64,000 bases of DNA from assembly GCF_024582715.1 (NCBI RefSeq), contig NZ_CP102083.1, positions 372,001 through 436,000 of the forward strand. Reading direction: 5' to 3'. Both the position numbers and the translations under genes were made by a program. Numbering within the stretch: the first letter of the stretch is position 1; every line of letters starts with the position of its first letter. Shown one piece after another: positions 1 through 8,851 of this stretch. Source of the DNA: Mycoplasma sp. 2045 (lineage in GTDB: Bacteria > Bacillota_I > Bacilli_A > Mycoplasmatales > Metamycoplasmataceae). The notes under the pieces are model-generated. The model worked only from the letters and a program-made list of their open reading frames with translations. It was not told where the DNA came from and did no database searches.

Positions 1-579
1 AGAAATGCTTGATTAGAAAGTACATCACCAGTTCAAACAATTACAATTGATGATAAATATCACGCACACGTTTCAGTTGCTGAATGACTTTTAATCACAA
101 GAGACAAAAAAGGAAACGAAACAAAACAAACTTGATATTCTACTTTACTTAAAATTGATGCTAGAGCACTTAAAGAAAGAGATAGAGCAAACTTTACATA
201 CTTTAATAAGAAAAATGATCTTTCACTAGTAGAAATGGAAAACAAAGAATTTAACAAAATTTTCAAAGTTGCAAGTGATAATTCAACAAAAATGTACCAA
301 TTATTCACACCACTTGCAATGGAAGAATTAGTTAAATTAATCAATCAAGGTTTACAACACACAAACATTAAAAAAGCTAAAGATTTTGAATATTGAGCAA
401 ACAATGATGTTGTTTACTGTTCATTTGTAACTCCATCCGGATTTATGGATATTGATATTCCGGTTTTTGTTGGTAAAAAAGACAAATTTGTTGCAAAAAT
501 TTACAAAGATGTAGTTACTGATATTTACACTTTATACTTTGTATTAGCATTAAGTTACATTCCTGTTTACTTATATTAA
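1..579 (+). CDS. DUF3137 domain protein, 3' part (5' end outside window)
   Basis: The reading frame is open from the first base to TAA at 577-579, with three TGA codons read as Trp, giving 192 codons of C-terminal sequence. It is clearly homologous to the protein encoded at 1358-2467: both contain ITIDDKYHAH/VTIDNKYHAH, KIDARAL, QLFTPLAMEE, YWANNDV and the final LSYIPVYLY. That pattern fits the DUF3137 family, whose members usually have N-terminal membrane segments and a soluble C-terminal domain. The biochemical role of the family is not established. It lies directly upstream of lemA and ends in its own terminator. The missing N-terminus presumably carries two membrane helices as in the paralogue (inference). 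Confidence 0.75.
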
Positions 580-590
580 TCAAATCGATT

Positions 591-617
591 ACACAACAAG
601 AAATTGTTGTGTTTTTT
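591..617 (+). terminator. Rho-independent terminator
   Basis: A perfect 9-bp stem (ACACAACAA / TTGTTGTGT) with a GAAA loop is followed by a T run, 12 nt after the stop of the first DUF3137 gene. Confidence 0.8.
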
Positions 618-689
618 ATTATTTTTTATTCAATATATTTAACTTATTTTTATATAAAATTATAGATAAGTAAAAAAAGGAGATTAAAT

Positions 690-1352
690 ATGGCAAATTT
701 ATATTCACATAATGAAGAACAAAACCAAAAAGGTTTTGAACCTACAGCATCAAGTGCTGAAATTCCTGCTAAAGCATCTACAGGACTTAAGATTTTTATG
801 TACATTTTAATGAGTTTACCCTTAGGTTTAGGTTGACTTTGATACTTTGCAAAGAAAAATGAATTAAACAGAATGCAAAATAACATTAACAACAGTGCAT
901 CAAGCATTGATGTTCAATTACAGAAACGTAATGACACACTTGTTAAATTAGTGCAACAAGTTAAATCATTCAAAATTCACGAAGCTGAAGTTTTTGAAAA
1001 CGTTACAAAAATGCGTTCACTTGTTTCATCAGGTAGAACACTTGAAAATTCTGAAGAATTAGACAAATTAAACCAATCAGTGTTCGGTCGTTTAATGGCT
1101 ATTTCAGAAAATTATCCAGAACTTAAATCAAGTGCTTTATATGCTGAATTAATGGACGAAACAACATACATTGAACGTGAAATTGCAGCTGCTAGAAGAA
1201 ATTACAATTCACAAGCTAATATGTTCAACAGAATGTTATTTGAAATTCCATCTAACCTTGTTGCTGCAAATATGGGATTATCAACAGTTAGATTATTCCA
1301 AGCATCTTCTCAAGCTAGAAAAGATGTTGATATGGTTGCTCTAGGATTATAA
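690..1352 (+). CDS. lemA: LemA family protein
   Basis: This 220-aa protein has a polar N-terminus, one membrane segment at about residues 33-50 (MYILMSLPLGLGWLWY) and then a long helical domain rich in charged residues, which is the LemA fold layout. Motifs include LQKRNDTLVKLVQQVKSF and ENVTKMRSLV, matching the family's conserved R-ND-x-L-x-LV and EV-x-ARS-like stretches. The ATG at 690 is preceded by AAAAGGAGAT; a later in-frame ATG at 873 would remove the membrane anchor, so it is not preferred. LemA proteins are membrane-anchored with a helical bundle outside or inside the membrane, and their function is unclear. The gene sits between two DUF3137 paralogues and only 5 nt before the second, suggesting co-transcription and a common complex (inference). 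Confidence 0.88.
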
Positions 1353-1357
1353 AAAAT

Positions 1358-2467
1358 ATGAAAAGAGCCGAAGATTTTATTAGCATAGATAAATTCTATG
1401 AAAAAGCAAATCAAACTGTATTACCAATAGTTAAAAATCGTGTAAATGAAATTACTCAATTACCAATCTATGTAACTTATAAAAGAACCAATAAATATGC
1501 ACTTAGGGTGTTTTTAGCATCAATAGGTGCTTTCTTGTTTTCTGGTTTTTTTCTTGGATTAGAATCTACAAAAGAATATGGTGGTTTTAGAGCGCTTTCG
1601 GTATTTACTACCTTTGCAATTATTTTTGCACTTGTATTTGTAATATCTATACTTGTTGCTATTGGTTTTTGAATCAAAGCATGAAATATTAATAGAAAAA
1701 TTAAAAAAGAAATTATAAGCCAGCTTCATAAATCAAATATTTATGGAGTTGCAATTGAAGCTCTAATTGATAGATGAAAATATGAAGGCACAAACTTTAC
1801 ACCTACATCTATAAAACATAATTTTGATCCTAATACAAACAAGTTTACAAAAGATGAATACTTAAGTACTAGACCTAAATGAATACCAAATGATTCAGAA
1901 CTAAGAGGTGTAACCGAAATTCAAACAGTTACTATTGATAATAAATATCATGCACATATATCAGAAGCACATTGAGTCGATTTCCACAGAGATAAAGATG
2001 GTAATGTTCACGAAGAACATTACTATAGTGCTTTAATAAAAATCGATGCAAGAGCACTTGCTCAAAAAGACCAAGCAAACTTTACATTCTTTGGAGATAA
2101 GTTTTCTAATTTAGAACCAGTAGAACTTGAAAACATTGAATTTAACAAGATTTACAAAGTTAAATCTAATAATCCAACTAAAATGTTTCAATTATTTACT
2201 CCATTAGCAATGGAAGAAATGAATAAACTTTTTCAATTTGGTATTAAAAATACAAGCATTATCGCTAGAGCTATGCGTTATTGAGCTAATAATGATGTAA
2301 TCTACGCTTCATTTCAATGTTCATCTGGATTTATGGCTATAAATTCATCTACATTTATTGGTAATAAAGAAAAATTGATCAATACAATCTACAAAGATGT
2401 TATTAAAGATATATACTCTTTATATTTTATTTTAGCTTTAAGTTATATACCTGTATATCTTTATTAA
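1358..2467 (+). CDS. DUF3137 domain membrane protein
   Basis: The protein is 369 aa if TGA codons are read as Trp. Two hydrophobic segments lie near residues 47-68 and 80-106 (the second includes SVFTTFAIIFALVFVISILV), followed by a soluble domain of about 260 residues. That domain is a close paralogue of the truncated protein at the start of the window; shared motifs are TIDNKYHAH, LIKIDARAL, FTPLAMEEM, YWANNDVIYASF and LSYIPVYLY. Start is the ATG 5 nt after the lemA stop, with no strong Shine-Dalgarno, consistent with translational coupling. DUF3137 has no assigned function. The repeated pairing with LemA points to a shared membrane role (inference). Confidence 0.78.
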
Positions 2468-2478
2468 ACCTTAAATTT

Positions 2479-2505
2479 CACAACAATAAATATTGTTGTG
2501 TTTTT
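2479..2505 (+). terminator. Rho-independent terminator
   Basis: A 10-bp stem (CACAACAATA / TATTGTTGTG) and T run closes the lemA-DUF3137 unit. The stem is nearly the same as the one at 591-617, in keeping with duplication of the DUF3137 gene together with its terminator. Confidence 0.8.
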
Positions 2506-2516
2506 ATTTAATACTT

Positions 2517-2522
2517 TATAAT
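2517..2522 (+). promoter_or_regulatory. -10 element of pgk
   Basis: TATAAT lies 44 nt before the pgk ATG, and an AGGAG ribosome-binding site is present at 2556-2560. No clear -35 is needed or seen, which is common in mollicutes. Confidence 0.5.
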
Positions 2523-2565
2523 ATATACACCTTATTTTATTTGTTATATTTACATAGGAGATACA

Positions 2566-3753
2566 ATGAAAAAAGTTTTAAATGAACTTAGTTTGAAAAA
2601 TAAAACAGTTTTAGTTAGAGTTGACTTTAACGTACCATTAAAAAATGGTGTTATTACATCTGCTAAAAGAATTATTGCTGCACTTCCTACAATTCAGTAC
2701 ATAATTAGAAAAGGTGGAAAAGTCGTTTTATTTTCACACTTAGGAAGAGTAAAAACAGAAGAAGATTTAAAAGACAAATCATTAAGACCAGTTGCAGTTG
2801 AATTAGCTAGATTACTTAAAAAACCAGTTACATTTGTTCCTGTAACACGTGGAAACGTTTTAGAATCTGCAATCAAACAAATGGAAAGTGGTGATGTTAT
2901 TTTGGTTGAAAACACACGTTTTGAAGACTTAAATAATAAAGCTGAATCTAAAAACGATCCATACTTAGGAGCTTACTGAGCTTCATTAGGTGATGTATTT
3001 GTAAACGATGCCTTCGGTACAGCTCACAGAGCACACGCATCTAATGTTGGTATTGCTTCAAACATTGCTGAATCAGCCTTAGGATTCTTAATGCAAAAAG
3101 AGGTTTCATCATTATCTAAAGTTTTACAAAACCCAGAACACCCTTATGTAGCTATCGTTGGGGGAGCTAAAGTTTCAGATAAAATCTTAGTGTTAGAAAA
3201 ATTAGCAGAAATTGCTGACAAATTAATCATCGGTGGAGCTATGGCTTACACATTTATGGTTGCTCAAGGACAAAAAGTTGGGACTTCATTAGTTGAAAAT
3301 GATTACATTCAATTAGCTAAAGATTTCTTAGCAAAATACTCAGACAAAGTTATCTTACCAGTTGACCATGCTACAGCTGAAATGTTTGCAGACGTTGAAC
3401 CTACAATTCAAGAAGGTTCAATTTCAGATGGATTTATGGGGCTTGACTTTGGACCAAAATCAATCCAAAACGTTAAAGAAGCTCTTGAAGGAGCTAAAAC
3501 AGTTGTATGAAACGGACCTATGGGAGTTGCTGAATTTGAACACTACAAAAATGGTACATTAGCAGTATGTGAAGCTGTTTCTAAATTATCAAACGCTTAC
3601 ACAGTTGTTGGTGGTGGAGATTCAGTTGCTGCTGTTGAAAAATTAGGAATGGAAGATAAATTCTCACACGTTTCAACAGGTGGTGGAGCAAGCTTAGAAT
3701 TATTACAAGGTCAAAACTTACCTGGTGTTGACTCAATTCAAGACGCTGAATAA
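2566..3753 (+). CDS. pgk: Phosphoglycerate kinase
   Basis: This 395-aa enzyme converts 1,3-bisphosphoglycerate and ADP to 3-phosphoglycerate and ATP in the cytosol, a main ATP source in mycoplasmas. Length and motifs are typical: RVDFNVPL near residue 20 (substrate Arg/Asp), SHLGR at about 63, ENTRFED at about 118, the [18 protein letters not shown] block at about 143-160, GGAKVSDKI at about 203 and the nucleotide-site GGGDSV...[11 protein letters not shown] near the C-terminus. Two Trp codons, at about 2977 and 3508, are TGA. It has its own promoter, a good AGGAG site and a strong terminator, so it is probably monocistronic. Confidence 0.97.
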
Positions 3754-3771
3754 TTAACCGAATATTTTCAC

Positions 3772-3798
3772 AAATAGCACCAAAAGTGCTATTTTTTT
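3772..3798 (+). terminator. Rho-independent terminator of pgk
   Basis: Stem AAATAGCAC / GTGCTATTT, 5-nt loop, then T7. Confidence 0.85.
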
Positions 3799-3862
3799 AC
3801 ACATTTTGTGAAAAATTAAGGAATTTACTTTACTTTCATTTGATAAAGGTGTATAAGTAAAA
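3799..3862 (+). promoter_or_regulatory. Repeated promoter-like element, copy 1
   Basis: The stretch from ACACATTTTGTGAAAAA to AAAGGTGTATAAG is repeated with changes at 4563-4620, each time just after a terminator. The GTGTATAAG end looks like a -10 site. It probably serves the lipoprotein gene at 3943 (inference). Confidence 0.4.
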
Positions 3863-3942
3863 TATATTCAATTTTTTCAAATTAAATATATTTAATAAAT
3901 TAACAAACATTCTTTTTTAGACAAAAGAATAAAAGAGGATAA

Positions 3943-4482
3943 ATGAAAAAAATCAAATTCTTACTTTTTGCTACAGGCGTTTTATCAGTAGCATCAATGC
4001 CGCTTATTGCCGGTCAATGTTCTGCAAAAGAACAAAAATCTGAAGAACCTAAAACACCAACCAATCCAGAACCACAACCAGTTCCTGTTGATCCAGTAAA
4101 TGGTGGAACCGATAATCCAAGAACTATAGCAGCTCCAGTTGACCAATACGAAAATGCATTCGTATTGCAACCAGCTGGTACATTTGCATATGTAAATGCT
4201 AAGGTTCAAGAAAAAGCTAACCCAATTAGCAGATATGGTCTTTTACAACTTTACAAAGGTTTCAATGGTATAGGAATTAAATCTGGTGGTCAAGGCAATG
4301 ATAATAAAATTCTTCTTCCTAAAGAAGGAATTACAATTGATCAATTCCTTTCAACTAGAGATACTACGGATAACAAGTATTTTGATGGAACTTGAAATCC
4401 AGAAACAAAAATACTTACAATTAAATACAAAATCAAAGATAATGGTGACAAAGTATACGAACAATCATTTACTTTAAGCTAG
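3943..4482 (+). CDS. Small surface lipoprotein
   Basis: The protein is 179 aa and starts after GAGGATAA. Residues 1-26 form a lipoprotein signal peptide: MKKIK, a hydrophobic core and a lipobox ending AGQC, close to the AAKC type of mycoplasma variable lipoproteins. The next 40 residues are a Pro/Glu-rich spacer (PTNPEPQPVPVDPVNGG). Residues from about 68 (YENAFVLQPAGTFAYVNAK) to the end are a compact domain that reappears as the last ~105 residues of the 593-aa protein at 5061-6842; shared features are GLLQ-Y, GI-SGG, NNK, LKEG and NKYFDGTW. One TGA Trp codon is present. Expected location is the outer face of the membrane. No function is recognised. Confidence 0.8.
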
Positions 4483-4532
4483 AAAATTACGAAAATTTCA
4501 AAATTAAATTAATCAAAATAACCAAAATATAT

Positions 4533-4562
4533 TAGCATCTTGTGAAAAAGATGCTATTTTTT
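4533..4562 (+). terminator. Rho-independent terminator
   Basis: Stem TAGCATCTT / AAGATGCTA with a 6-nt loop and T run, downstream of the lipoprotein gene. Confidence 0.85.
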
Positions 4563-4620
4563 ACACATTTTGTCAAAAATTTAAGAAAATTCTTACATTT
4601 TAGGGTAAAAGGTGTATAAA
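4563..4620 (+). promoter_or_regulatory. Repeated promoter-like element, copy 2
   Basis: Second copy of the element at 3799-3862, again starting ACACATTTTGT and ending AAAGGTGTATAAA. It lies upstream of rbfA, which also has a nearer TATAAT. Confidence 0.4.
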
Positions 4621-4662
4621 ATAGTTATAGTTATATTTATATATATTCAATAAGAAAGAAAG

Positions 4663-4668
4663 TATAAT
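4663..4668 (+). promoter_or_regulatory. -10 element giving a leaderless rbfA mRNA
   Basis: TATAAT ends 6 nt before the rbfA ATG, so transcription would start at or beside the A of the start codon. There is no Shine-Dalgarno between them. Confidence 0.55.
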
Positions 4669-4674
4669 TTAACT

Positions 4675-5013
4675 ATGAACGAAATTAGTTTAAAAAGAAA
4701 AGAAGCAAGATTACATCAATTGATTGCTGACATAGTGACTAATGATATTACAAATTCAAATGTAATAGACCCAGTAGTGATGGATATTCAACTATCACCT
4801 GACTTATCACACGTGAAAGTGTTTGTATCATTATTCAAAAACGAAGAAAAAGGTATTGAAGCATTAAACAATGCAGCAGGTTATGTTAAAAAAGTGTTAT
4901 CAAAATCACTCGATTGACGTAAAGTGCCTTCAGTTCATTTCCACTTAGATACAGTTTCTAAGAATGGATACAAAATTGATGAAATCATTAGACAAATTAA
5001 AAATGAAAATTAG
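4675..5013 (+). CDS. rbfA: 30S ribosome-binding factor A
   Basis: This 112-aa protein is a late 16S rRNA processing and 30S maturation factor with a single KH-like domain. Family features visible are the N-terminal RKEARLHQLIADIV helix, the strand DIQLSPDLSHVKVFVS (the usual V-x-LS-DL--A-VYVS pattern), and RKVPSVHFHLDTVSKNGYKIDEII (usual P-L-F--D-S---G-rI--l). One Trp codon is TGA. The gene appears to be expressed from a leaderless transcript, and an inverted repeat separates it from the next gene. Confidence 0.93.
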
Positions 5014-5060
5014 TTAAATTATTTTTCAATTTTCAAAATTGAAATTGAAAAGGAGAAATT

Positions 5061-6842
5061 ATGAAAAGAGCTTGAAAAGTTGCATTCACCATTTTAGGAG
5101 CTGCAGCATTAGGAACAGCTATTGTTACTATTCCTATGGCAGTTTTAGGAAAATTCAATAAAGACGACAACAAAAAAGATCCAGAACAACCTGCAAATCC
5201 AGGAACAGGAACTCCAACCAACCCTAAAAATGGTAGTCAAGATCCTAACACAGGTAACCCTGGAGATGGAAATGGAGGAAATGAAACTCCTAATCCAGAC
5301 CCAGTGACACCACCAGTAGAAGAGAAAAAAGTATCAGTAACACTTAATGCAAATGTTACTGGAAAGAAAACAGCTTACGTAGCTGATATTAACGACTTTA
5401 CAATTAATGTTCCAGAAGGTGTTACACTTGTTGAAAAATCAGTAGTTGACTTATATCAATTATCAAAAGCAGATACAGATGAAGGTAGAGCTGCTAAAGA
5501 ATTATTATTTGCCGGAAAAGCCAAAGTTACTGTTAAAACAACAAAAGAAGGTCAAACAGATCCTACATCAGAAGACTTTGAAGTTGCAGGTTATATCTCA
5601 AAAGACCAAGCATATGAAAAATTCAGAGCAGTTTTATCAACAATTTCAACATCAGTTGATAAAGACCAAGAAAACAACCTTGCAATTCAAGCACAAACTG
5701 CTAAAGGTGTTTCAGCAGGTGCTAAATATTTAGCTGGTTCATATACAAACAAAACATTAGAAAATGTAATCAAAGTATCAGTTACAGGTGATGATTTAGT
5801 TAAAGGAGCATTTACAGTAGTAGATGCAAGCACAAACCTTAAAGAAGGAAAAACTAAAGTTATTCCATACTTATACTTAGATGATAGATCACACAATGAT
5901 ATCTTTATGTACAAATCAGGAAGCACAGAAGCTACATCATTAGAAGATGAAGTTGAAGTTACACAATTACCTGTTTTAACAATGAGTGCTGCTGGTATTG
6001 TTAATACATACAATGTTCAAAAAGCATTCACAATTGACGAAGCAAAATTATTAGAAGCATTAAATAAACAAAGTATGAGTGAAGTTTCATTTAGTGACTT
6101 AACAGTTGAAAATGTTACAACTGCATTAAAATTCACACCAATGACAATCCTTCCAAAAGCTGGTGGTGAAGAATATGGGTATGTATTAGATGAAAACTTC
6201 AAAGAAGCATCTAAATTCAAAGTTACAAAAATCGAAACTATTCCAGGCGATGCGTCTGAAACAAGTGCAAAAATTAGTTTTGAATTTGAAACAGTTGTTC
6301 CTTCAGTTGCAGAAGGTCAAAAAGTATTCTACTTCGTAAAATCAGCTGATCCAAAAGCTACAGAATTAACAGAGTCAATGAACGGAAAATTCTCACAAGT
6401 TCTTAATGGATTGAAAGCTAAAGAAGTAACACCAGACCCAGTAGCAGAGGAGGAATCAACACCTAATGCTGATTCTACATCATCAGAACAACCTGTTGCA
6501 GAAGCTGACTCAGCATACAAAGATGCATTCGTTGTGTTACCAACAGCTACATATGCTAACGCTAAAACTACATATGATGCTAAACAAGGTAAAATTAAAA
6601 CAAACGGTTTATTACAATCATACAGTAAAGGTGCATTCTTCGGTATAACATCTGGTGGTAACCAAGATAACAACAAATTATTCGCACTTAAAGAAGGTTT
6701 AAGCGTATCAAACATTGTTTTAAAAAATAGTAAATACCTTAATGGAACATTAGATGAAGCAAACAAATCAGTTACAATTACATACCAAGTTTCAAGTGAA
6801 AATAATAAAGAATACACACAAACATTAGTATTACCTGAATAA
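5061..6842 (+). CDS. Surface protein with Pro-rich spacer and shared C-terminal domain
   Basis: The protein is 593 aa. The ATG at 5061 follows AAAAGGAG and gives an N-terminal hydrophobic segment (residues 6-30, VAFTILGAAALGTAIVTIP) with no lipobox Cys, so it is either a signal anchor or a signal-peptidase substrate. Residues ~33-90 are a Pro/Gly/Asn-rich linker (NPGTGTPTNPKNG, NPDPVTPPVEEKK). Residues ~92-455 are unrecognised, with beta-rich patches such as KVSVTLNANV. After a second acidic linker (PDPVAEEESTP), residues ~488-593 repeat the domain of the 179-aa lipoprotein at 3943-4482. The inverted repeat at 5021-5052 just upstream could affect RBS access. Function unknown; extracellular exposure is inferred. 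Confidence 0.75.
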
Positions 6843-6857
6843 TAAATGATTAACTTA

Positions 6858-6886
6858 AAACTCACTATTTTAGTGGGTTTTATTTT
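6858..6886 (+). terminator. Rho-independent terminator
   Basis: Stem AAACTCACTA / TAGTGGGTTT (two G-T pairs), T-rich tail. Confidence 0.75.
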
Positions 6887-7088
6887 GTAATTTTCATCTT
6901 ATTTTCAAAACAAAATTTTCACTTCATTTTCCTTATTTTTCTTACTCATTGTCCTGAAAAATAGAAGCAAACGCGAGGTTATTTAATGGATTTATAGTAA
7001 AATTATCTTGCTAACTTTTCAATGAATTTATTAGCCCAAAATAAATGACTGAATAATTAGTGAACATTTGATTAAATTAGGAGATAAA

Positions 7089-8237
7089 ATGAGAAAACTT
7101 TTTACAAGTGAATCAGTTGGAAGAGGTCACCCAGATAAATTATGTGACCAAATTTCTGATGCAATCTTAGATGCTTACCTTGCTTTAGATCCAACATCAA
7201 AAGTTGCTATTGAAACAATGGCAAGTGGGCATAATATTTTCATAGCAGGAGAAGTTAAATCATCTGCTGATATTGATGTTATAGAAATAGCTAAAAACAT
7301 CTTAAAAGAACTCGGATACTACACAACAGAAACAAGTTTCATTACAGACATCAAAAAACAAAGCGAAGACATCGCTATGGGTGTCGAAAAAGGACACGAA
7401 ATCGGTGCTGGGGACCAAGGTTTAATGTTCGGTTATGCAATTAACGAAACACCTGAATATATGCCTTTGGGAATTACATTAGCTCACGCTTTAGTTAAAA
7501 GAGCTGAAAACTTAAGACAAAATATGGAATTCAAATGAGCTAAAGCTGATATGAAATCACAAGTTACATTAGATTACACAGACAAAGACAATCTATTTGT
7601 AGACACAGTTTTGTTAAGTATTCAACATTCTAAAAACTACAACGAACAAGAGTTTAAAAAATACATTAAAGAACAAATTATCTTACCTGTATTAAAAGAA
7701 TACAACTTAGATGCACCTAAACACATTTTAATCAACCCAACAGGTCAATTTGTTATTGGTGGACCTATTGGTGACACAGGTCTTACAGGACGTAAAATCA
7801 TCGTTGATACATATGGTGGTTCAGCAAGACACGGTGGAGGAGCATTTTCAGGAAAAGATTCAACTAAAGTTGATAGATCAGCAGCATATGCTGCTAGATG
7901 AATTGCTAAAAACATTGTTGCAGCTAATTTAGCAGACAGATGTGAAGTTCAAATAGCTTATGCAATCGGTGTTGCTAAACCAGTTTCAATTATGATTGAA
8001 ACATTTGGTACATCTAAAAACATTCCAGATAGTGTAATTGCTGACTTTGTAACTCAATTATTCGATTTAACACCTAAAGGTATCATCGATGCTCTAGGTC
8101 TTAGAAAACCTATTTTCTTACAAACAGCATACTATGGACACTTTGGTAGAAATGATTTACACTTACCTTGAGAACAACTTAACAAAGTTGAAAAACTTAA
8201 ACAATTAGCTACACAATGATTGGAAAATCAAAAATAA
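7089..8237 (+). CDS. metK: S-adenosylmethionine synthetase
   Basis: This 382-aa cytosolic enzyme makes S-adenosylmethionine from methionine and ATP. Diagnostic motifs are [20 protein letters not shown] near residue 5, [12 protein letters not shown] at about 107, [20 protein letters not shown] at about 225 and [19 protein letters not shown] at about 250. The ATG at 7089 with TTAGGAG just upstream gives the canonical MRKLFTSES start; an upstream TTG in frame is unlikely. Trp codons are TGA. The stop codon overlaps the start of the Nudix gene (TAATG), so the two are translationally coupled. The 246-nt region upstream shows no riboswitch that I can recognise. Confidence 0.96.
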
Positions 8238-8680
8238 TGGATCAAAAAATATCTGAATATTCCTGTGGAGCAATTGTTTTCAAACAATTCAAAAAACAAA
8301 TTAAAGTTTTATTAATTAAACAAATTAATGATGTTTGAAATTTTCCTAAAGGACATATGGAAAATAACGAAACAAAACTTGACACAGCGCATCGTGAAGT
8401 TTTTGAAGAAACATCAATTAAAGATATAACAATTTATGCAAACAAATTTTATGTTGACACATATTTTGTTAGTCAAACATGTAACTGAAAAGAAGTAACT
8501 TACTTCATAGCAGATACTAAAACGACTTCTTGTCCTAAGAAACTGCTCTCAGAGGTCAAAAAAGTGCATTTTTACCCTATGAAAAGAGCCTTGAATATTC
8601 TTACATATAACAAGTCAAAAGCATTCTTAAAACACGCTTATAAACAGTATTTAAATATTACAAATAGCAAGATTAAATAG
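8237..8680 (+). CDS. Nudix hydrolase
   Basis: This 147-aa protein has a clear Nudix box near residues 45-67: GHMENNE, then seven residues, then REVFEETSI, matching G-x5-E-x7-RE-U-x-EE-x-G-U except for Ser at the late Gly. This loop binds Mg2+ and hydrolyses nucleoside diphosphates linked to another group. The overall pattern (FKQFKKQIKVLLIKQ, VWNFPKGH) resembles bacterial diadenosine tetraphosphate/MutT-like enzymes, but the substrate cannot be read from sequence. Start ATG overlaps the metK stop. The hairpin of its terminator overlaps the last codons. Confidence 0.88.
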
Positions 8681-8694
8681 TCTTGTTATTTTTT
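8663..8694 (+). terminator. Rho-independent terminator overlapping the Nudix stop
   Basis: Stem AATAGCAAGA / TCTTGTTATT followed by T6; the 5' arm is inside the coding sequence. Confidence 0.75.
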
Positions 8695-8734
8695 ATATCT
8701 TTAGTTAATTAATTAACTTAAAAAACATATAAAA

Positions 8735-8760
8735 ATCAGCACTATTTACATAGCGATGAT
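8735..8760 (-). other. Terminator-like vestige resembling those of the giant surface genes
   Basis: ATCAGCACTAT-TTACATAGCGATGAT recalls the terminator stems found after each giant surface gene (ATCAGCACTA...TAGTACTGAT). No gene precedes it here. It lies in the 165-nt convergent gap between the Nudix gene and the ABC pair. Confidence 0.3.
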
Positions 8761-8814
8761 TAATTGTGAACGAAATATTTGTTATTGTGATTTGTGAAGC
8801 TCTCTATTTTTATA

Positions 8815-8851
8815 TATAAAAATAGCAAGAAATTGATTTTTCCTGCTATTT
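8815..8851 (-). terminator. Rho-independent terminator of the ABC exporter operon
   Basis: On the minus strand AAATAGCAGGAAA pairs with TTTCTTGCTATTT and is followed by T-rich sequence; the 5' arm overlaps the stop codon at 8846. Confidence 0.8.

Noticed and set aside
7000-7088. Possible SAM riboswitch before metK
   Set aside because: No recognisable SAM aptamer helices or terminator/antiterminator pair; only an ordinary AGGAG leader.
7068-7088. TTG start seven codons upstream for metK
   Set aside because: The AGGAG site lies within this stretch and the family begins at the later ATG.
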